Positions 25,546 through 35,002 are shown, counted from the stretch's first letter. The stretch: 50,825 bases of DNA from DASRJG01 sp032124015 (GCA_032124015.1 JAQBEH010000107.1:1-50825), one strand, 5' to 3'. The notes: a model not told the origin generated them from the letters alone. Program-made: numbers and translations.

Positions 25546-26565
25546 ATGCGCCGTCTCACGATCGGAGTGATTCTCGCGCCGGCGTTTTTCGGCGCGGCCT
25601 CGGCGGCCACGCCGTCGGCGGCGAAACCGGCGATGCCCGTTGCGACGTTTTCGATCGTGGCGCGCGACCCGGCGACGGGAGAGCTGGGCGTCGCAGTGCA
25701 GAGCCATTGGTTTTCGGTCGGGTCGGTCGTGCCGTGGGCCGAGGCGGGGGTCGGAGCGGTGGCGACGCAGTCGTTCGTCGAGCCGTCCTACGGCCCGAAA
25801 GGCCTCGCCCTCATGAAGCAGGGGGTCGCCCCGAAAGAGGCGTTGGCGCAACTCTTGGCGGCCGACGCGCAGCGCGACGTCAGACAGGTTGCTTTCGTGG
25901 ACGCGAAGGGGCGCGTCGCGGTTCACACGGGTTCCAAGTGCATCCCCGGCGCCGGTCAGCATGCGGGAGACGGTTACACGACCGAAGCCAACCTCATGCT
26001 GACGAACGAAGTCCCGGAAGCGATGGCCAAGGCGTTCGAAGCCGCCAAGGGGCCGCTCGCCGAGCGGATGCTCGCGGCGCTTGACGCCGCCCAGGGAGTC
26101 GGCGGCGACGCTCGCGGCCGGCAATCCGCCGCGATTCTCATCGTGCGGGCGAAAGCGTCCGACAAACCGTGGACGGACCGGATCGTCGATCTTCGCATCG
26201 AGGATCACGCCCAACCGCTCGTGGAACTGCGGCGCCTGCTGACGCTCCACCGCGCCTACGAGTTGATGAACCGCGGCGACGAGGCCGTAGCCGTCGGGAA
26301 GATGGGAGACGCTCTCAGAGATTACGGCTCGGCCGCCGCGATGGTCCCGGACAACGACGAATTCGTCTTCTGGACCGCCGTGACCCTGGTCGTCAACGGG
26401 CGCACCGATGACGCGCTTCCGCTGTTCGCGAAGGCGTTTCGAATGAACCCGTCGTGGATGCTCCTCGTGCCGCGACTGCCGGGAGTCGGCCAACTCCCGG
26501 AAACCCCGGGGCTCATTCCACGGATCCTCGCGGTCGGGCCGAAGGCCGATCTCCTCGCAAAGTGA
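25546..26565 (+). CDS. DUF1028 family protein, probably exported
   Basis: This 339-residue protein begins with a signal peptide (cleavage after about AASA, residue 20). The DUF1028 domain follows: ATFSIVARDPATGELGVAVQS, then GVGAVATQSFVEPSYGPKGL and GRQSAAILIV. As far as I recall, the family has an Ntn-hydrolase-like fold, but no activity is established. The C-terminal third is TPR-like (ELMNRGDEAVAVGKMGDALRDYGSAAA). GGAG precedes the ATG. The stop overlaps the start of the penicillin acylase gene as GTGA, so the two are probably used together. Confidence 0.87.
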   Translation: MRRLTIGVILAPAFFGAASAATPSAAKPAMPVATFSIVARDPATGELGVAVQSHWFSVGSVVPWAEAGVGAVATQSFVEPSYGPKGLALMKQGVAPKEALAQLLAADAQRDVRQVAFVDAKGRVAVHTGSKCIPGAGQHAGDGYTTEANLMLTNEVPEAMAKAFEAAKGPLAERMLAALDAAQGVGGDARGRQSAAILIVRAKASDKPWTDRIVDLRIEDHAQPLVELRRLLTLHRAYELMNRGDEAVAVGKMGDALRDYGSAAAMVPDNDEFVFWTAVTLVVNGRTDDALPLFAKAFRMNPSWMLLVPRLPGVGQLPETPGLIPRILAVGPKADLLAK

Positions 26566-28892
26566 TCGGTCGCATCGCCGCGGTCGCGGGAGTCGTCTCC
26601 GCAGCGCTTCTGGCGGCGGCGCTCATCGGGGCCACGGCGTTTCTGCTCGCACCCCTCCCGTCTCACCGCGGCCGGGTCGCCATCCCCGGCCTGTTCGCAC
26701 CGGTTGACGCGCGCTTCGACCGGCAGGGCGTTCCGCACGTGCGCGCGGTGCTCGAGATCGATGCCTGGCGCGCTCTGGGTTTCATCCACGCCTCCGACCG
26801 CCTGTTCCAGATGGAGTTGCGCCGACGGGCGGCGCACGGGCGGTTGGCCGAGATCTTCGGCCAAGGCGCCGTTTCCATGGATCGCGTGGCCCGCACTTCC
26901 GGTTACGCGGCGCTGGCGCGGCGCGACTGGGAGTCCCTGACCGACCACGAGCGAAGGGCGCTTACGGCCTACGCCGACGGCGTCAACGCGTTTGTTAACG
27001 ATCAGGCGCTTCCGCTCGAAATGCGGGCGCTCTCGTTGACCCCCGAGCCGTGGACGCCTATCGACTCGCTCGCGTTTGCGCGGCTCTTGCAAAACGACCT
27101 CTCGGTGGCGGAATCCGTCGAGCGCGGAGCGTTCGAAGACGCGCGCATCCGGGGGCTCGACGCCGCCGTCGCCCTCCTCGACGCGTCGGAGCAAGGCTCG
27201 TCCCGGATCGCCCCGGAGACCGCCGAGATCCTCGCCGGGCTGAGGCGAGCGACCCCCGTCGCCTGGGTCGCGACGGAGACGGCCCCGGCCGGGAGCAACG
27301 CGTGGGCGTTGGCGGGCACGCGAACCGCTTCGGGCAAGCCCCTCCTCGCCGGCGACCCGCACCTTCAGCCCGAGCGCCCCGGCGTCTGGTACGCCGCGCA
27401 CGTTCGAAGCGCCGACGGCCTCGACGCCGCCGGCCTCACGTTGGCCGGGGCCCCCGGCATCGTCATCGGGCACAACGGACGCGTAGCCTGGTCGCTCACG
27501 ATGCACCAGGCCGACGACTCCGACTTTTTCATCGAACGGGTCGACTGGGCGGCGGGGACCTACAAGAGAGGCGACGCCTGGGTGCCGCTCGACCGAACAA
27601 AAGAAACGATCAAAGTCAAAGACGGTGCCGATGTGGTTTTTGAGGTCGCCCGCACCATCCACGGACCGATCGTGCAGCGGTTCGACGAGGACTCCGGGGT
27701 CGCACTCGCTCGCGCCTTCGCGCCGGCAACCCTCCCCCAAGGGCCGCGGGCGTTCCTCGACGCGGCGCACGCGCGCTCCGGCTCCGAGCTCGTCGCGGCC
27801 TGGTCCCACTTCGCGGGTCCGTCCGTCAACGTCTGTTGGGCGGACGTCACCGGCGCCATCGGAGTCACGGTCGCGGGGGCGATCCCTGATCGCCGGTCCG
27901 GGGATGGGAGGTTTCCCGTGCCCGGGTGGTCCGAAAACTACGACTGGAACGGGACGATTCCCGCCGATGCGCTCCCCGCGATCACGGCGCCCGAAGACGG
28001 GGTGATCGCCACGGCGAACGACGACTGGAGCAGCGCCTCGCGCCGCCTCCCCTATCCGGGTTTTTTTGCGGAGCCCGATCGCGCGCATCGCGCGCGTGAG
28101 TTGGGCGTGGCGCAGAAGGCGGCGACCGTGGCCGACATGCGCGCCATGCAAGGCGACGTCTATTCGCCCTACGCCGCGCGCACCGTTGCCGTCCTTTCCG
28201 GCCTGACGTTTGCCGATCCGCGGGCCGTCAAGGCGGTGTCGGTGCTTTCGGCTTGGGACCGGCGTGTCGACGCGCTCGGCCCGTCGCGGCTGTTTTTTGC
28301 GTTCATGAAGGAGCTTCGGAAAGAGGTGGGCGGATCCGCGACGCGCGTCACCTGGTCGATGCTCGATCGGATGATCGACGGCTGCTGCGCCCAGTCGTTC
28401 TGGGACGAAAAGAGCACGACGCAGGTCGAAACGCGCGAAGGATGCATCGAGAAAGCGCTCACCAGGGCGCTCGACACGGTGGAGCGCGAGGACGGAAAGA
28501 ACCCATCGCGTTGGTCCTTCGGAAAGGCCCACCGTCTCGCCTACGGCCACGTTTTCGCTTCAGCGCTCCCGCAATCGATCGCAAGACGGCTCGCCATCGG
28601 CCCGGTTGCGCTCCCGGGCGAATGGCACACGCTCAACGTCGCGGGTTTTCCGCTGCGCGGCGAACACTACGACGTGACGCAGATCCCTTCGGCGCGCCTC
28701 ATCGTCGATCTTTCCGATCCCGACGCCACCCGCCTCGTGCTGCCGCTCGGCCAATCGGGGCAGCTTTTCGACCGGCACGCGAAAGACCAGCTGCGGGCGT
28801 GGGCTACGGGGAACGACTTCCCGCTTCCCTTCACCGCGAGAGCCGTCGAGGCGGCGACGATCTCGACGGTCCGCTTCGTCCCCGCCAACTGA
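26562..28892 (+). CDS. Penicillin acylase family Ntn-hydrolase
   Basis: This 776-residue precursor has an N-terminal hydrophobic segment (about 4-30), an alpha-chain region with FIHASDRLFQMELRRR, and the self-processing site before Ser245 in PAGSNAWALAG, the N-terminal nucleophile of the beta chain. GDPHLQ and the later IGVTVAGAIPDRR segment fit the family. Related enzymes cleave amide bonds in beta-lactams, acyl-homoserine lactones or other acylated amines in the periplasm; the substrate here is unknown. GTG 26562 overlaps the DUF1028 stop (GTGA). Confidence 0.9.
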   Translation: MIGRIAAVAGVVSAALLAAALIGATAFLLAPLPSHRGRVAIPGLFAPVDARFDRQGVPHVRAVLEIDAWRALGFIHASDRLFQMELRRRAAHGRLAEIFGQGAVSMDRVARTSGYAALARRDWESLTDHERRALTAYADGVNAFVNDQALPLEMRALSLTPEPWTPIDSLAFARLLQNDLSVAESVERGAFEDARIRGLDAAVALLDASEQGSSRIAPETAEILAGLRRATPVAWVATETAPAGSNAWALAGTRTASGKPLLAGDPHLQPERPGVWYAAHVRSADGLDAAGLTLAGAPGIVIGHNGRVAWSLTMHQADDSDFFIERVDWAAGTYKRGDAWVPLDRTKETIKVKDGADVVFEVARTIHGPIVQRFDEDSGVALARAFAPATLPQGPRAFLDAAHARSGSELVAAWSHFAGPSVNVCWADVTGAIGVTVAGAIPDRRSGDGRFPVPGWSENYDWNGTIPADALPAITAPEDGVIATANDDWSSASRRLPYPGFFAEPDRAHRARELGVAQKAATVADMRAMQGDVYSPYAARTVAVLSGLTFADPRAVKAVSVLSAWDRRVDALGPSRLFFAFMKELRKEVGGSATRVTWSMLDRMIDGCCAQSFWDEKSTTQVETREGCIEKALTRALDTVEREDGKNPSRWSFGKAHRLAYGHVFASALPQSIARRLAIGPVALPGEWHTLNVAGFPLRGEHYDVTQIPSARLIVDLSDPDATRLVLPLGQSGQLFDRHAKDQLRAWATGNDFPLPFTARAVEAATISTVRFVPAN

Positions 28893-29081
28893 GTTCGTTC
28901 GCGCGGAACCCCGACAACGCCAACGAGCCTCGGCGCTTTACGCATAGGCCGCAGTATCGGCATTCTTCCGGAGAGTATTCGTCAATTCTCGAGCGTTTCC
29001 GCGAGCCCTTTCCATGGACTTCGGGAGAATCCCGGCGTAACTTCAGGGCGCCTTTTTTGAAAGTGGAATCTTGGACAACCG

Positions 29082-29705
29082 ATGAAAATACAAACCGTAC
29101 TCGACGTGTTCCAGGAGCGGATCCCGAAGGCCTTCGCGTTCCTCGTCGATCGACACGGCTTTGCGCTCCACCGGAACGACGATTACGCATTTGTCGCGAA
29201 GTCGCACCATTGCGACGTCTTGATCGAGCTCGATTGGGGCTCGATCGTGGTGTCGGTCCGTCCGTTGCAGACCGGCCGCGCCGTGCGCCTTTCGTTCATC
29301 GTCGGCGCGAAGAATCCGACGATTCTCTTCCTCCCGCGGTACCCGTGGGGACCCGACGATGCGTCCGAAGAAATCGACCGGCAGGCGGACCTGCTCGCAA
29401 GTTATTGCGGCGACATCTTGAACGGAGACTTCTCCCAATGGGCCGCGCTCGAGGCTCACCAGCGGCAGGTCCTCGAACAGTGGCGCGGCGAGTCCGAACG
29501 CCTCGTCAAGGAAGCGCGCGCCAAGCTCGTAAGACGCCGCGCCGAGGCGGCGTGGTCGCGCCGGAGCTTCTCGGAAGCGGCCCAGCTTTACGCCTCGATC
29601 CGTGACGACCTGACTCAGGCGGAAATCGCGCGCCAGGAGTACTGCAGGCGCCGCACGCTGCTCGTCAGTGTGCCCCGCGCGCCGCGGGTGGCGGGTCTCG
29701 CATGA
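29082..29705 (+). CDS. Protein of unknown function
   Basis: This 207-residue protein has no domain I can name. The first 75 residues look like a small alpha/beta fold (FLVDRHGFALHRNDDYAFVAKS, then VLIELDWGSIVVSVRPL), and the C-terminal half is helical and rich in Arg, Glu and Ala, with a TPR-like piece (RRSFSEAAQLYASIRDDL). It overlaps the SirB1-type gene as ATGA, so the products are likely to act together. The 189 bases upstream contain no gene that I can see. Confidence 0.7.
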   Translation: MKIQTVLDVFQERIPKAFAFLVDRHGFALHRNDDYAFVAKSHHCDVLIELDWGSIVVSVRPLQTGRAVRLSFIVGAKNPTILFLPRYPWGPDDASEEIDRQADLLASYCGDILNGDFSQWAALEAHQRQVLEQWRGESERLVKEARAKLVRRRAEAAWSRRSFSEAAQLYASIRDDLTQAEIARQEYCRRRTLLVSVPRAPRVAGLA

Positions 29706-30634
29706 TCGGCAAGCAGAACGACCCCACCCCGCAGTCCCCGCTCGCGTCGCGAGCGAGGTCGCGCGTGCGCCCGGGGGCGCCCTCGGATCCGCTGCTGACG
29801 CCTCGGGCTCGCGCGGCGCGCCGGAGGCTCACCGCGCATCTCGCCAGCCCCGGCCCCCTGCCGCTTCTCGAAGCCGTTTTGGAGATCGCCGCCGAGGAGC
29901 ACGAGACGATGGACGTGCTCGCGCAGATCGCCCGCATCGAGACCATCGGCGCCGGTGCGAAAGAGCGCGTGGCGGGCCTTTCGAACCCCTTCGCGAGGCT
30001 GGACGCGCTTCGCTCGTTTCTCTTCGACGAGCTCGGGTTCAGGGGAAACAGCGAGAACTACGACGACCCGCGCAACTCCTATCTCGATGACGTGTTGGAG
30101 CGCAGGCTCGGCATCCCGCTCACCCTTTCGATCATCGTGATCGAGGTCGCGCGTGCCGCGGGCATCCCGGCCGAGGGCGTGGGACTCCCCGGTCACTTCG
30201 TGGTCCGTGTCGAGGAATTCGGACGCCGCCTTCTGATCGATCCGTTCCACGGCGGGCACGTCATCACGATCGAAGATTGCAAAGACCTCGTCGTCCGCAC
30301 CACCGGGCGGGCGTCGCTGTTCCGCAAGGACTCCCTGGACGCGGCCACACCGCGGGCCATGCTGACCCGATTGCTCCTCAATCTGAAGCGGATCCACCTC
30401 GCTCAGGGGGACTACATCAGGGCGTTGGCGGTCGTCGAACGGCTGCTTGTCGTAGCACCCGGCGACGCGAAGGAAATCCGCGACCGAGGGCTTCTGCTGG
30501 CCCATCTCGGGCAATCCACCGCCGCCGTGCAAGACCTGGAATGCTACCTGGCCCTCGCCCCGGGAGCCCCGGACGTCGAGTCGGTGCGCGGGCGCCTCGC
30601 CTGGATTCGTCGACGGGCGGGAGCCGTCACCTAG
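29702..30634 (+). CDS. SirB1-type transglutaminase-like/TPR protein
   Basis: This 310-residue protein carries the SirB1 N-terminal transglutaminase-like domain: NSYLDDVLERRLGIPLTLSI, then GIPAEGVGLPGHFVVR and RLLIDPFHGG. The C-terminal third has TPR repeats (YIRALAVVERLLVVAPGDAKEIRDRG). The family's catalytic role is unproven; the Cys of true transglutaminases is not evident in the LGIPLTLS position. Its first 40 residues are Arg-rich and probably disordered. ATG 29702 overlaps the stop of the unknown gene. Confidence 0.85.
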   Translation: MIGKQNDPTPQSPLASRARSRVRPGAPSDPLLTPRARAARRRLTAHLASPGPLPLLEAVLEIAAEEHETMDVLAQIARIETIGAGAKERVAGLSNPFARLDALRSFLFDELGFRGNSENYDDPRNSYLDDVLERRLGIPLTLSIIVIEVARAAGIPAEGVGLPGHFVVRVEEFGRRLLIDPFHGGHVITIEDCKDLVVRTTGRASLFRKDSLDAATPRAMLTRLLLNLKRIHLAQGDYIRALAVVERLLVVAPGDAKEIRDRGLLLAHLGQSTAAVQDLECYLALAPGAPDVESVRGRLAWIRRRAGAVT

Positions 30635-30654
30635 CACTGCGGACGATCCCCGGT

Positions 30655-30683
30655 TTGATGCGCCCCCTCCGCTTCGCCATAAT
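30655..30683 (+). promoter_or_regulatory. Putative sigma-70-type promoter of korAB
   Basis: TTGATG at 30655-30660 and CATAAT at 30678-30683 are separated by exactly 17 bases and lie about 45 bases before the korA start. The -10 box matches five of six consensus bases and the -35 box four of six. Confidence 0.5.
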
Positions 30684-30726
30684 GCCGTTCGTTCGGGCCT
30701 GATTCGGCCCATCACGAAAGGCGCGC

Positions 30727-32601
30727 ATGGACACCCTGAGTACCACCCCGAAAACCAAGGAGCCGGTCGAGACCCTCAGTTGCGTCGTCATCCGATTCGC
30801 AGGCGACAGCGGCGACGGCATGCAGTTGACCGGCACGCAGTTCACGGCGACTGCGGCAGCGATCGGAAACGACCTCGCGACCTTCCCCGACTACCCCGCC
30901 GAGATTCGCGCTCCCGCGGGAACCCTCGCCGGCGTGTCGGGCTTCCAGGTCAACTTCTCCTCCGAGGACATCTTCACGCCCGGCGACGCGCCCGACGTGC
31001 TCGTCGCGATGAACCCCGCCGCGCTCAAGGCCAACATCAAAGACCTCAGGCCCGCCGGCATCCTCATCGTCAACACCGACGAGTTCAAAGATACCGAGCT
31101 GGCGAAGGCCGGCTACGCGAAAAACCCGCTCGAGGACGGATCTCTCGCGGCCTTCAGGGTTCACGAAGTCGACATCACGCGCTTGACCCGCGCGGCGCTG
31201 AAAGAAACCGGCCTTCCGCAGCGAAGCCAGGACCGGTGCAGGAACTTCTTCGCGCTCGGGATGATGTACTACCTGTACCACCGCCCGCTGGACGTCTCCT
31301 TGAGCTGGATCGAGCACCACTTCACGAAAAAGCCCGAGTTCGTCGAGGCCAACAAGCTCGCGCTGAAGGGCGGCTACACGTACTGCGAGGCGACCGAGAT
31401 CTTCCAGGTCACCTACGAAGTCCCCAAGGCCAAGCTCGAGCCGGGGACCTACCGCAACATCTCGGGGAACCAGGCGCTCGCGATCGGATTCGTCGCGGCC
31501 GCGCGCAACGCGGGGCGGCAGCTGTTCCTGGGCTCCTACCCGATCACGCCGGCTTCGGACATCCTCCACGAACTGGCGCAGCACAAGAACTTCGGCGTCA
31601 TCACCTTCCAGGCGGAAGACGAGATCGCCGCCATCGGCTCGGCGCTCGGCGCGGCGTTCGCGGGCGACATCGGCCTGACGACGACCTCCGGCCCCGGCAT
31701 GGCTCTGAAGATGGAGTTCATCGGCCTCGCGATCATGGTCGAGTTGCCGCTGATCATCGTCAATATCCAGCGGGGAGGCCCGTCGACGGGCCTCCCGACC
31801 AAGACCGAACAAGCCGACCTGTTGCAGGCGTTGTTCGGGCGGCCCTCCGAGTCGCCTTGCATCGTGCTGGCGGCGCGGTCGGCGGCCGATTGCTTCTCCG
31901 TTGCCTACGAGGCGACGCGCTTGTCCGTCAAGCACATGACACCGGTGATCCTGCTCTCCGACGGTTACATCGCCAACGGCGCCGAGCCCTGGAGGCTGCC
32001 GAAGATCGAGGACCTCCCGCCCATCGTGGCGAATTGCCCCGCCGGTCCGGAAGGGTTCCTGCCGTTCTCGCGCGACCCCGAAACGCTCGCGCGCCCGTGG
32101 GCGATTCCCGGAACCGCCGGCTTCGAGCACCGCATCGGGGGCATCGAAAAGGCCGAAGGAACCGGAAACGTGTCCTACGAAGCGCTCAATCACGAACGGA
32201 TGGTCCACCTGCGAGCCGAAAAGGTCGCGCGGGTCGCGCGCGATATTCCACAGGCTGTGGTCGACGGCGATCCGAACGGCCTGCTGGTTCTCGGCTGGGG
32301 CTCGACCTACGGAGCGATCACCAGCGCGGTGCGCCACGCGCGAGCCGCCGGGCGCCACGTCGGCCATCTCCACCTCCGGTACCTGAATCCGATGCCGGCG
32401 AATCTCGGCGAAGTGCTCGCGCGGTACGAGCATGTGCTCATCCCGGAGATGAACCTGGGGCAGTTGGCGCTTCTCATCCGGGCGAAATTCCTGATCGACG
32501 TCGTGCAACTCAACAAGGTGCAGGGTCAACCGTTCAAAGAGAGCGAGATCATGGCCAAAATCGAGGAACTCGCTCCCATCAAGGAAGGGGCCCGCGCATG
32601 A
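30727..32601 (+). CDS. korA: 2-oxoacid:acceptor oxidoreductase subunit alpha (gamma-alpha fusion, KorA type)
   Basis: This 624-residue subunit begins with the gamma domain (RFAGDSGDGMQLTGTQF, from about residue 23) and continues with the alpha pyrimidine-binding domain (GSYPITPASDILHEL, FQAEDEIAAIGSALGAAFAG and TTTSGPGMALKMEF) and domain II. Such fused KorA subunits pair with KorB to oxidise 2-oxoglutarate or another 2-oxoacid to the acyl-CoA while reducing ferredoxin. It may run oxidatively or in a reductive carboxylating direction. The stop overlaps korB (ATGA). Confidence 0.93.
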   Translation: MDTLSTTPKTKEPVETLSCVVIRFAGDSGDGMQLTGTQFTATAAAIGNDLATFPDYPAEIRAPAGTLAGVSGFQVNFSSEDIFTPGDAPDVLVAMNPAALKANIKDLRPAGILIVNTDEFKDTELAKAGYAKNPLEDGSLAAFRVHEVDITRLTRAALKETGLPQRSQDRCRNFFALGMMYYLYHRPLDVSLSWIEHHFTKKPEFVEANKLALKGGYTYCEATEIFQVTYEVPKAKLEPGTYRNISGNQALAIGFVAAARNAGRQLFLGSYPITPASDILHELAQHKNFGVITFQAEDEIAAIGSALGAAFAGDIGLTTTSGPGMALKMEFIGLAIMVELPLIIVNIQRGGPSTGLPTKTEQADLLQALFGRPSESPCIVLAARSAADCFSVAYEATRLSVKHMTPVILLSDGYIANGAEPWRLPKIEDLPPIVANCPAGPEGFLPFSRDPETLARPWAIPGTAGFEHRIGGIEKAEGTGNVSYEALNHERMVHLRAEKVARVARDIPQAVVDGDPNGLLVLGWGSTYGAITSAVRHARAAGRHVGHLHLRYLNPMPANLGEVLARYEHVLIPEMNLGQLALLIRAKFLIDVVQLNKVQGQPFKESEIMAKIEELAPIKEGARA

Positions 32602-33611
32602 GCGGCATCGTCAAGCTGACCAAGAAAGACTTCTCGAGCGACCAGGAGGTCCGTTGGTGTCCCGGCTGCGGGGACTACGCGATCCTCTCTTCGGTCCAAG
32701 CGGTCTTCCCGGAGCTGGGTATCCCCCGGGAGAACTTCGTCGTCGTCTCCGGGATCGGATGTTCCTCCCGCTTCCCCTACTACATGAACACGTTCGGGTT
32801 CCATTCGATCCACGGCCGCGCGCCCGCCGTGGCTTCGGGGATCAAAATCGCGAACCCCGAGTTGTCCGTGTGGATCGCAACGGGCGACGGCGATGCGCTC
32901 TCGATCGGCGGGAACCACATCATCCACCTGTTGCGGCGCAACGTGGACATCAAGGTGATGCTGTTCAACAACAGGATCTACGGGCTCACGAAGGGGCAGT
33001 ACTCCCCGACGTCTGAAATCGGCAAGAAGACGAAGTCCACTCCCTTCGGCTCGGTGGACCGCCCGTTCAACCCGATCGCTTTCGCGCTCGGCTCCGGCGC
33101 GACGTTTGTCGGCCGCAGCATCGACGTCTACGCGTCCCACCTCAAAGAGGTGCTCGGTCGCGCCGCCAAGCACACGGGGACGGCGTTCATCGAGATCTTC
33201 CAGAACTGCAACATCTTCAACGACGGCGCGTTCGAGAACTCCCGCGACAAGGAACTACGGGACGACAACGTGGTCCACCTCAAAAACGGCGAGCCGTTGA
33301 TCTTCGGCAAGGCCAAGGACAAGGGGATCCGGTTGAACGGCCCCTTCGAGCCCGAGGTAGTCGCACTCGGCAACGGCGTCTCCGAAAAAGACCTGATCGT
33401 GCACAACGAGAAGGGCTCCGTGGTCTACGCGTTCATGTTGGCGCAGATGGAATCCCCGGCGTTCCCCGTGCCGATCGGAGTGATCAGGAACGTGGACGCC
33501 CCGGCCTTCGACATCGCGATGCGCGATCAGATAGCGGAGGTCACGGCGAAGAAGGGGGTCGGCGACCTCAAGGAGTTGCTCTACAGCGGGGACACGTGGG
33601 ACGTTCGGTAA
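32598..33611 (+). CDS. korB: 2-oxoacid:ferredoxin oxidoreductase subunit beta (KorB type)
   Basis: This 337-residue subunit binds thiamine diphosphate and a [4Fe-4S] cluster. WCPGCGDYA gives C21 and C24, SGIGCSSR gives C55, and IFQNCNIFNDG gives the fourth Cys. The TPP motif begins at GDGDALSIGGNH and ends at LFNNRIYGLTKGQ. The length fits the two-subunit KorAB enzymes. No dedicated ferredoxin gene follows, so the electron acceptor is encoded elsewhere or is the small ferredoxin at 5796, which is speculative. Confidence 0.94.
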   Translation: MSGIVKLTKKDFSSDQEVRWCPGCGDYAILSSVQAVFPELGIPRENFVVVSGIGCSSRFPYYMNTFGFHSIHGRAPAVASGIKIANPELSVWIATGDGDALSIGGNHIIHLLRRNVDIKVMLFNNRIYGLTKGQYSPTSEIGKKTKSTPFGSVDRPFNPIAFALGSGATFVGRSIDVYASHLKEVLGRAAKHTGTAFIEIFQNCNIFNDGAFENSRDKELRDDNVVHLKNGEPLIFGKAKDKGIRLNGPFEPEVVALGNGVSEKDLIVHNEKGSVVYAFMLAQMESPAFPVPIGVIRNVDAPAFDIAMRDQIAEVTAKKGVGDLKELLYSGDTWDVR

Positions 33612-33621
33612 CCCTTCCCGC

Positions 33622-34053
33622 ATGAGGAGCATCGTTCTCGTCTGGACTCTGCTTGCGTGCGCCTTCGGGGCGTACGCCGTATCGCCGCCTCCCCCGCCCC
33701 GAGAGGAGATCTCGGCCCTCTTGAGGGTGCAAGCCGCCGCGTGGACCCGGGGCGACCTCGATGCCTTTTGCGCCGTCTACGCGGATGACGCGACGTTTGT
33801 CTCCCCTTCGGGTCTCACGAAGGGACGCCAGGCCGTCCTCGATCGCTACCGCGCGAAGTACGTGGACAAGGCCGGCATGGGAACGCTGACGCTCGAAATC
33901 GTCGAGGTGCGAGCCGGCGGCGCGGCCCACGCCTCCGTGATCGCTCGCTGGACGCTCACCTGGCCCGACAAGCCGAAGGCGGAAGGACTGACCCTCCTCG
34001 TCTTGTGGAAGACGGGGGACGCCTGGCGCATCGTGCAGGACGCGTCGATGTGA
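33622..34053 (+). CDS. NTF2-like (SnoaL/DUF4440) protein, probably exported
   Basis: This 143-residue protein has an N-terminal hydrophobic signal (residues 1-20) and an NTF2-like fold of the DUF4440/SnoaL kind: AAAWTRGDLDAFCAVYADDATFVSPSG, then RGRQAVLDRY-like text and a strand-rich C-terminus ending WRIVQDASM. These domains are often small ligand-binding or isomerase-like proteins, and a role cannot be given. Its stop overlaps the EamA gene start (GTGA). Confidence 0.8.
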   Translation: MRSIVLVWTLLACAFGAYAVSPPPPPREEISALLRVQAAAWTRGDLDAFCAVYADDATFVSPSGLTKGRQAVLDRYRAKYVDKAGMGTLTLEIVEVRAGGAAHASVIARWTLTWPDKPKAEGLTLLVLWKTGDAWRIVQDASM

Positions 34054-34979
34054 GCCCTCGCGCGCGCGCCCTCATCGCCCTGCTCGTCGTCACGATTCTA
34101 TGGGGATGCACGTTCGTCTGGATGAAGCAGAGCTTGAACGCGGCGGAGCGCCTGCTCGGGCATCCGGGAGGCGCGCCGGTGGTGGTGCTCTGCATCGGGG
34201 TCCGGTTCGGGCTCGCCGCCGTCGTGCTCGCGCTGTGGCCGCGCGCGCGGTCCGCGCTCGACCGGGGCGCGTGGCGGGGCGGGGCCGTTCTCGGCGGAAT
34301 TCTCTTCGTAGGGTTCGTCCTCCAAATGCTGGGGCTCGAAAACGTCGCGCCGCCGGTATCGGCCTTCTTGACGAGTCTGTACGTCGTCTTCGCGGCGCTC
34401 CTTTCCGCGTGGATTCACAAGGCCAGGCCCCACCTTCCCTTCATGATCGGCGTCGTGCTCGCGACGTTCGGAGCGGGGTTCATCGAAGGGCCTCCCCATT
34501 TGACCTTCGGCGCCGCGGAGTGGCTGACGGTCCTCTGCGCGTTCATCTTCGCGATCCATATATTGGCGACCGACAGGATCACCAAGACCAGCGTTCCGGT
34601 GGCCGTAACGCTCGCGATGTTCGTCTGGACCGCGGTGTTTGCCGTTGTCGCGCTCCCCGTGGTGATGATGCGCGCGGGAGCGCCGTCGCCCGCTACGCTC
34701 CTCGCGCTGCTGCGCGATACCGGCTTCGCCGTGCCGATTTTGTTGGCCACTCTCTTCGCCACGGTGCTGGCGCTGACGCTGATGAACCAGTTCCAGCGCG
34801 AGCTCGATCCCGTGCGCGCCGCGATTCTCTTCGCGCTCGAGCCGATCTGGACGACGTTGATCGCCATGGCCTACGGCTTCGGTCGTCCCGGCTTCTGGCT
34901 GTTGATCGGCGGCGGCGCTCTCCTCGCCGGTAACCTGGTCGCCGAGTGGGGCGCAGCGCGCGACATCCCGGCGGACTGA
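34050..34979 (+). CDS. EamA/DMT-family transporter
   Basis: This 309-residue protein has about ten membrane segments arranged as two EamA repeats, with the family opening LLVVTILWGCTFVWMKQSL and the second-repeat motif RAAILFALEPIWTTLIA. Members export or import small metabolites; the substrate is not predictable. GTG 34050 overlaps the preceding stop. Its last bases abut a perfect palindrome at 34978-35002. Confidence 0.87.
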   Translation: MSPRARALIALLVVTILWGCTFVWMKQSLNAAERLLGHPGGAPVVVLCIGVRFGLAAVVLALWPRARSALDRGAWRGGAVLGGILFVGFVLQMLGLENVAPPVSAFLTSLYVVFAALLSAWIHKARPHLPFMIGVVLATFGAGFIEGPPHLTFGAAEWLTVLCAFIFAIHILATDRITKTSVPVAVTLAMFVWTAVFAVVALPVVMMRAGAPSPATLLALLRDTGFAVPILLATLFATVLALTLMNQFQRELDPVRAAILFALEPIWTTLIAMAYGFGRPGFWLLIGGGALLAGNLVAEWGAARDIPAD

Positions 34980-35002
34980 AATAGGGGACTGTCCCCTATT
35001 TC
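34978..35002. repeat. REP-like perfect palindrome between convergent genes
   Basis: Two perfect 12-base arms (GAAATAGGGGAC and its complement) are separated by a single T. The element fills the gap between the EamA stop and the convergent DHS-like gene, and its right arm supplies the TAG stop codon of the DHS-like gene (34996-34998). It shares the TAGGGGAC core with the double element at 40671-40803. It may also end transcription from both sides, but lacks a long U-tract. Confidence 0.85.

Noticed and set aside
26322..28550. 742-codon minus-strand frame opposite the penicillin acylase gene
   Set aside because: The plus strand encodes a complete acylase with its nucleophile motif; the minus frame has no domain.
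30712..32529. 605-codon minus-strand frame opposite korA
   Set aside because: korA is unambiguous on the plus strand; the antisense frame is a GC-driven shadow.
34978..35002. Simple intrinsic terminator
   Set aside because: The hairpin could terminate transcription but lacks a long T-tract, and its shared core with the double element at 40671 makes a REP-type repeat the better reading.
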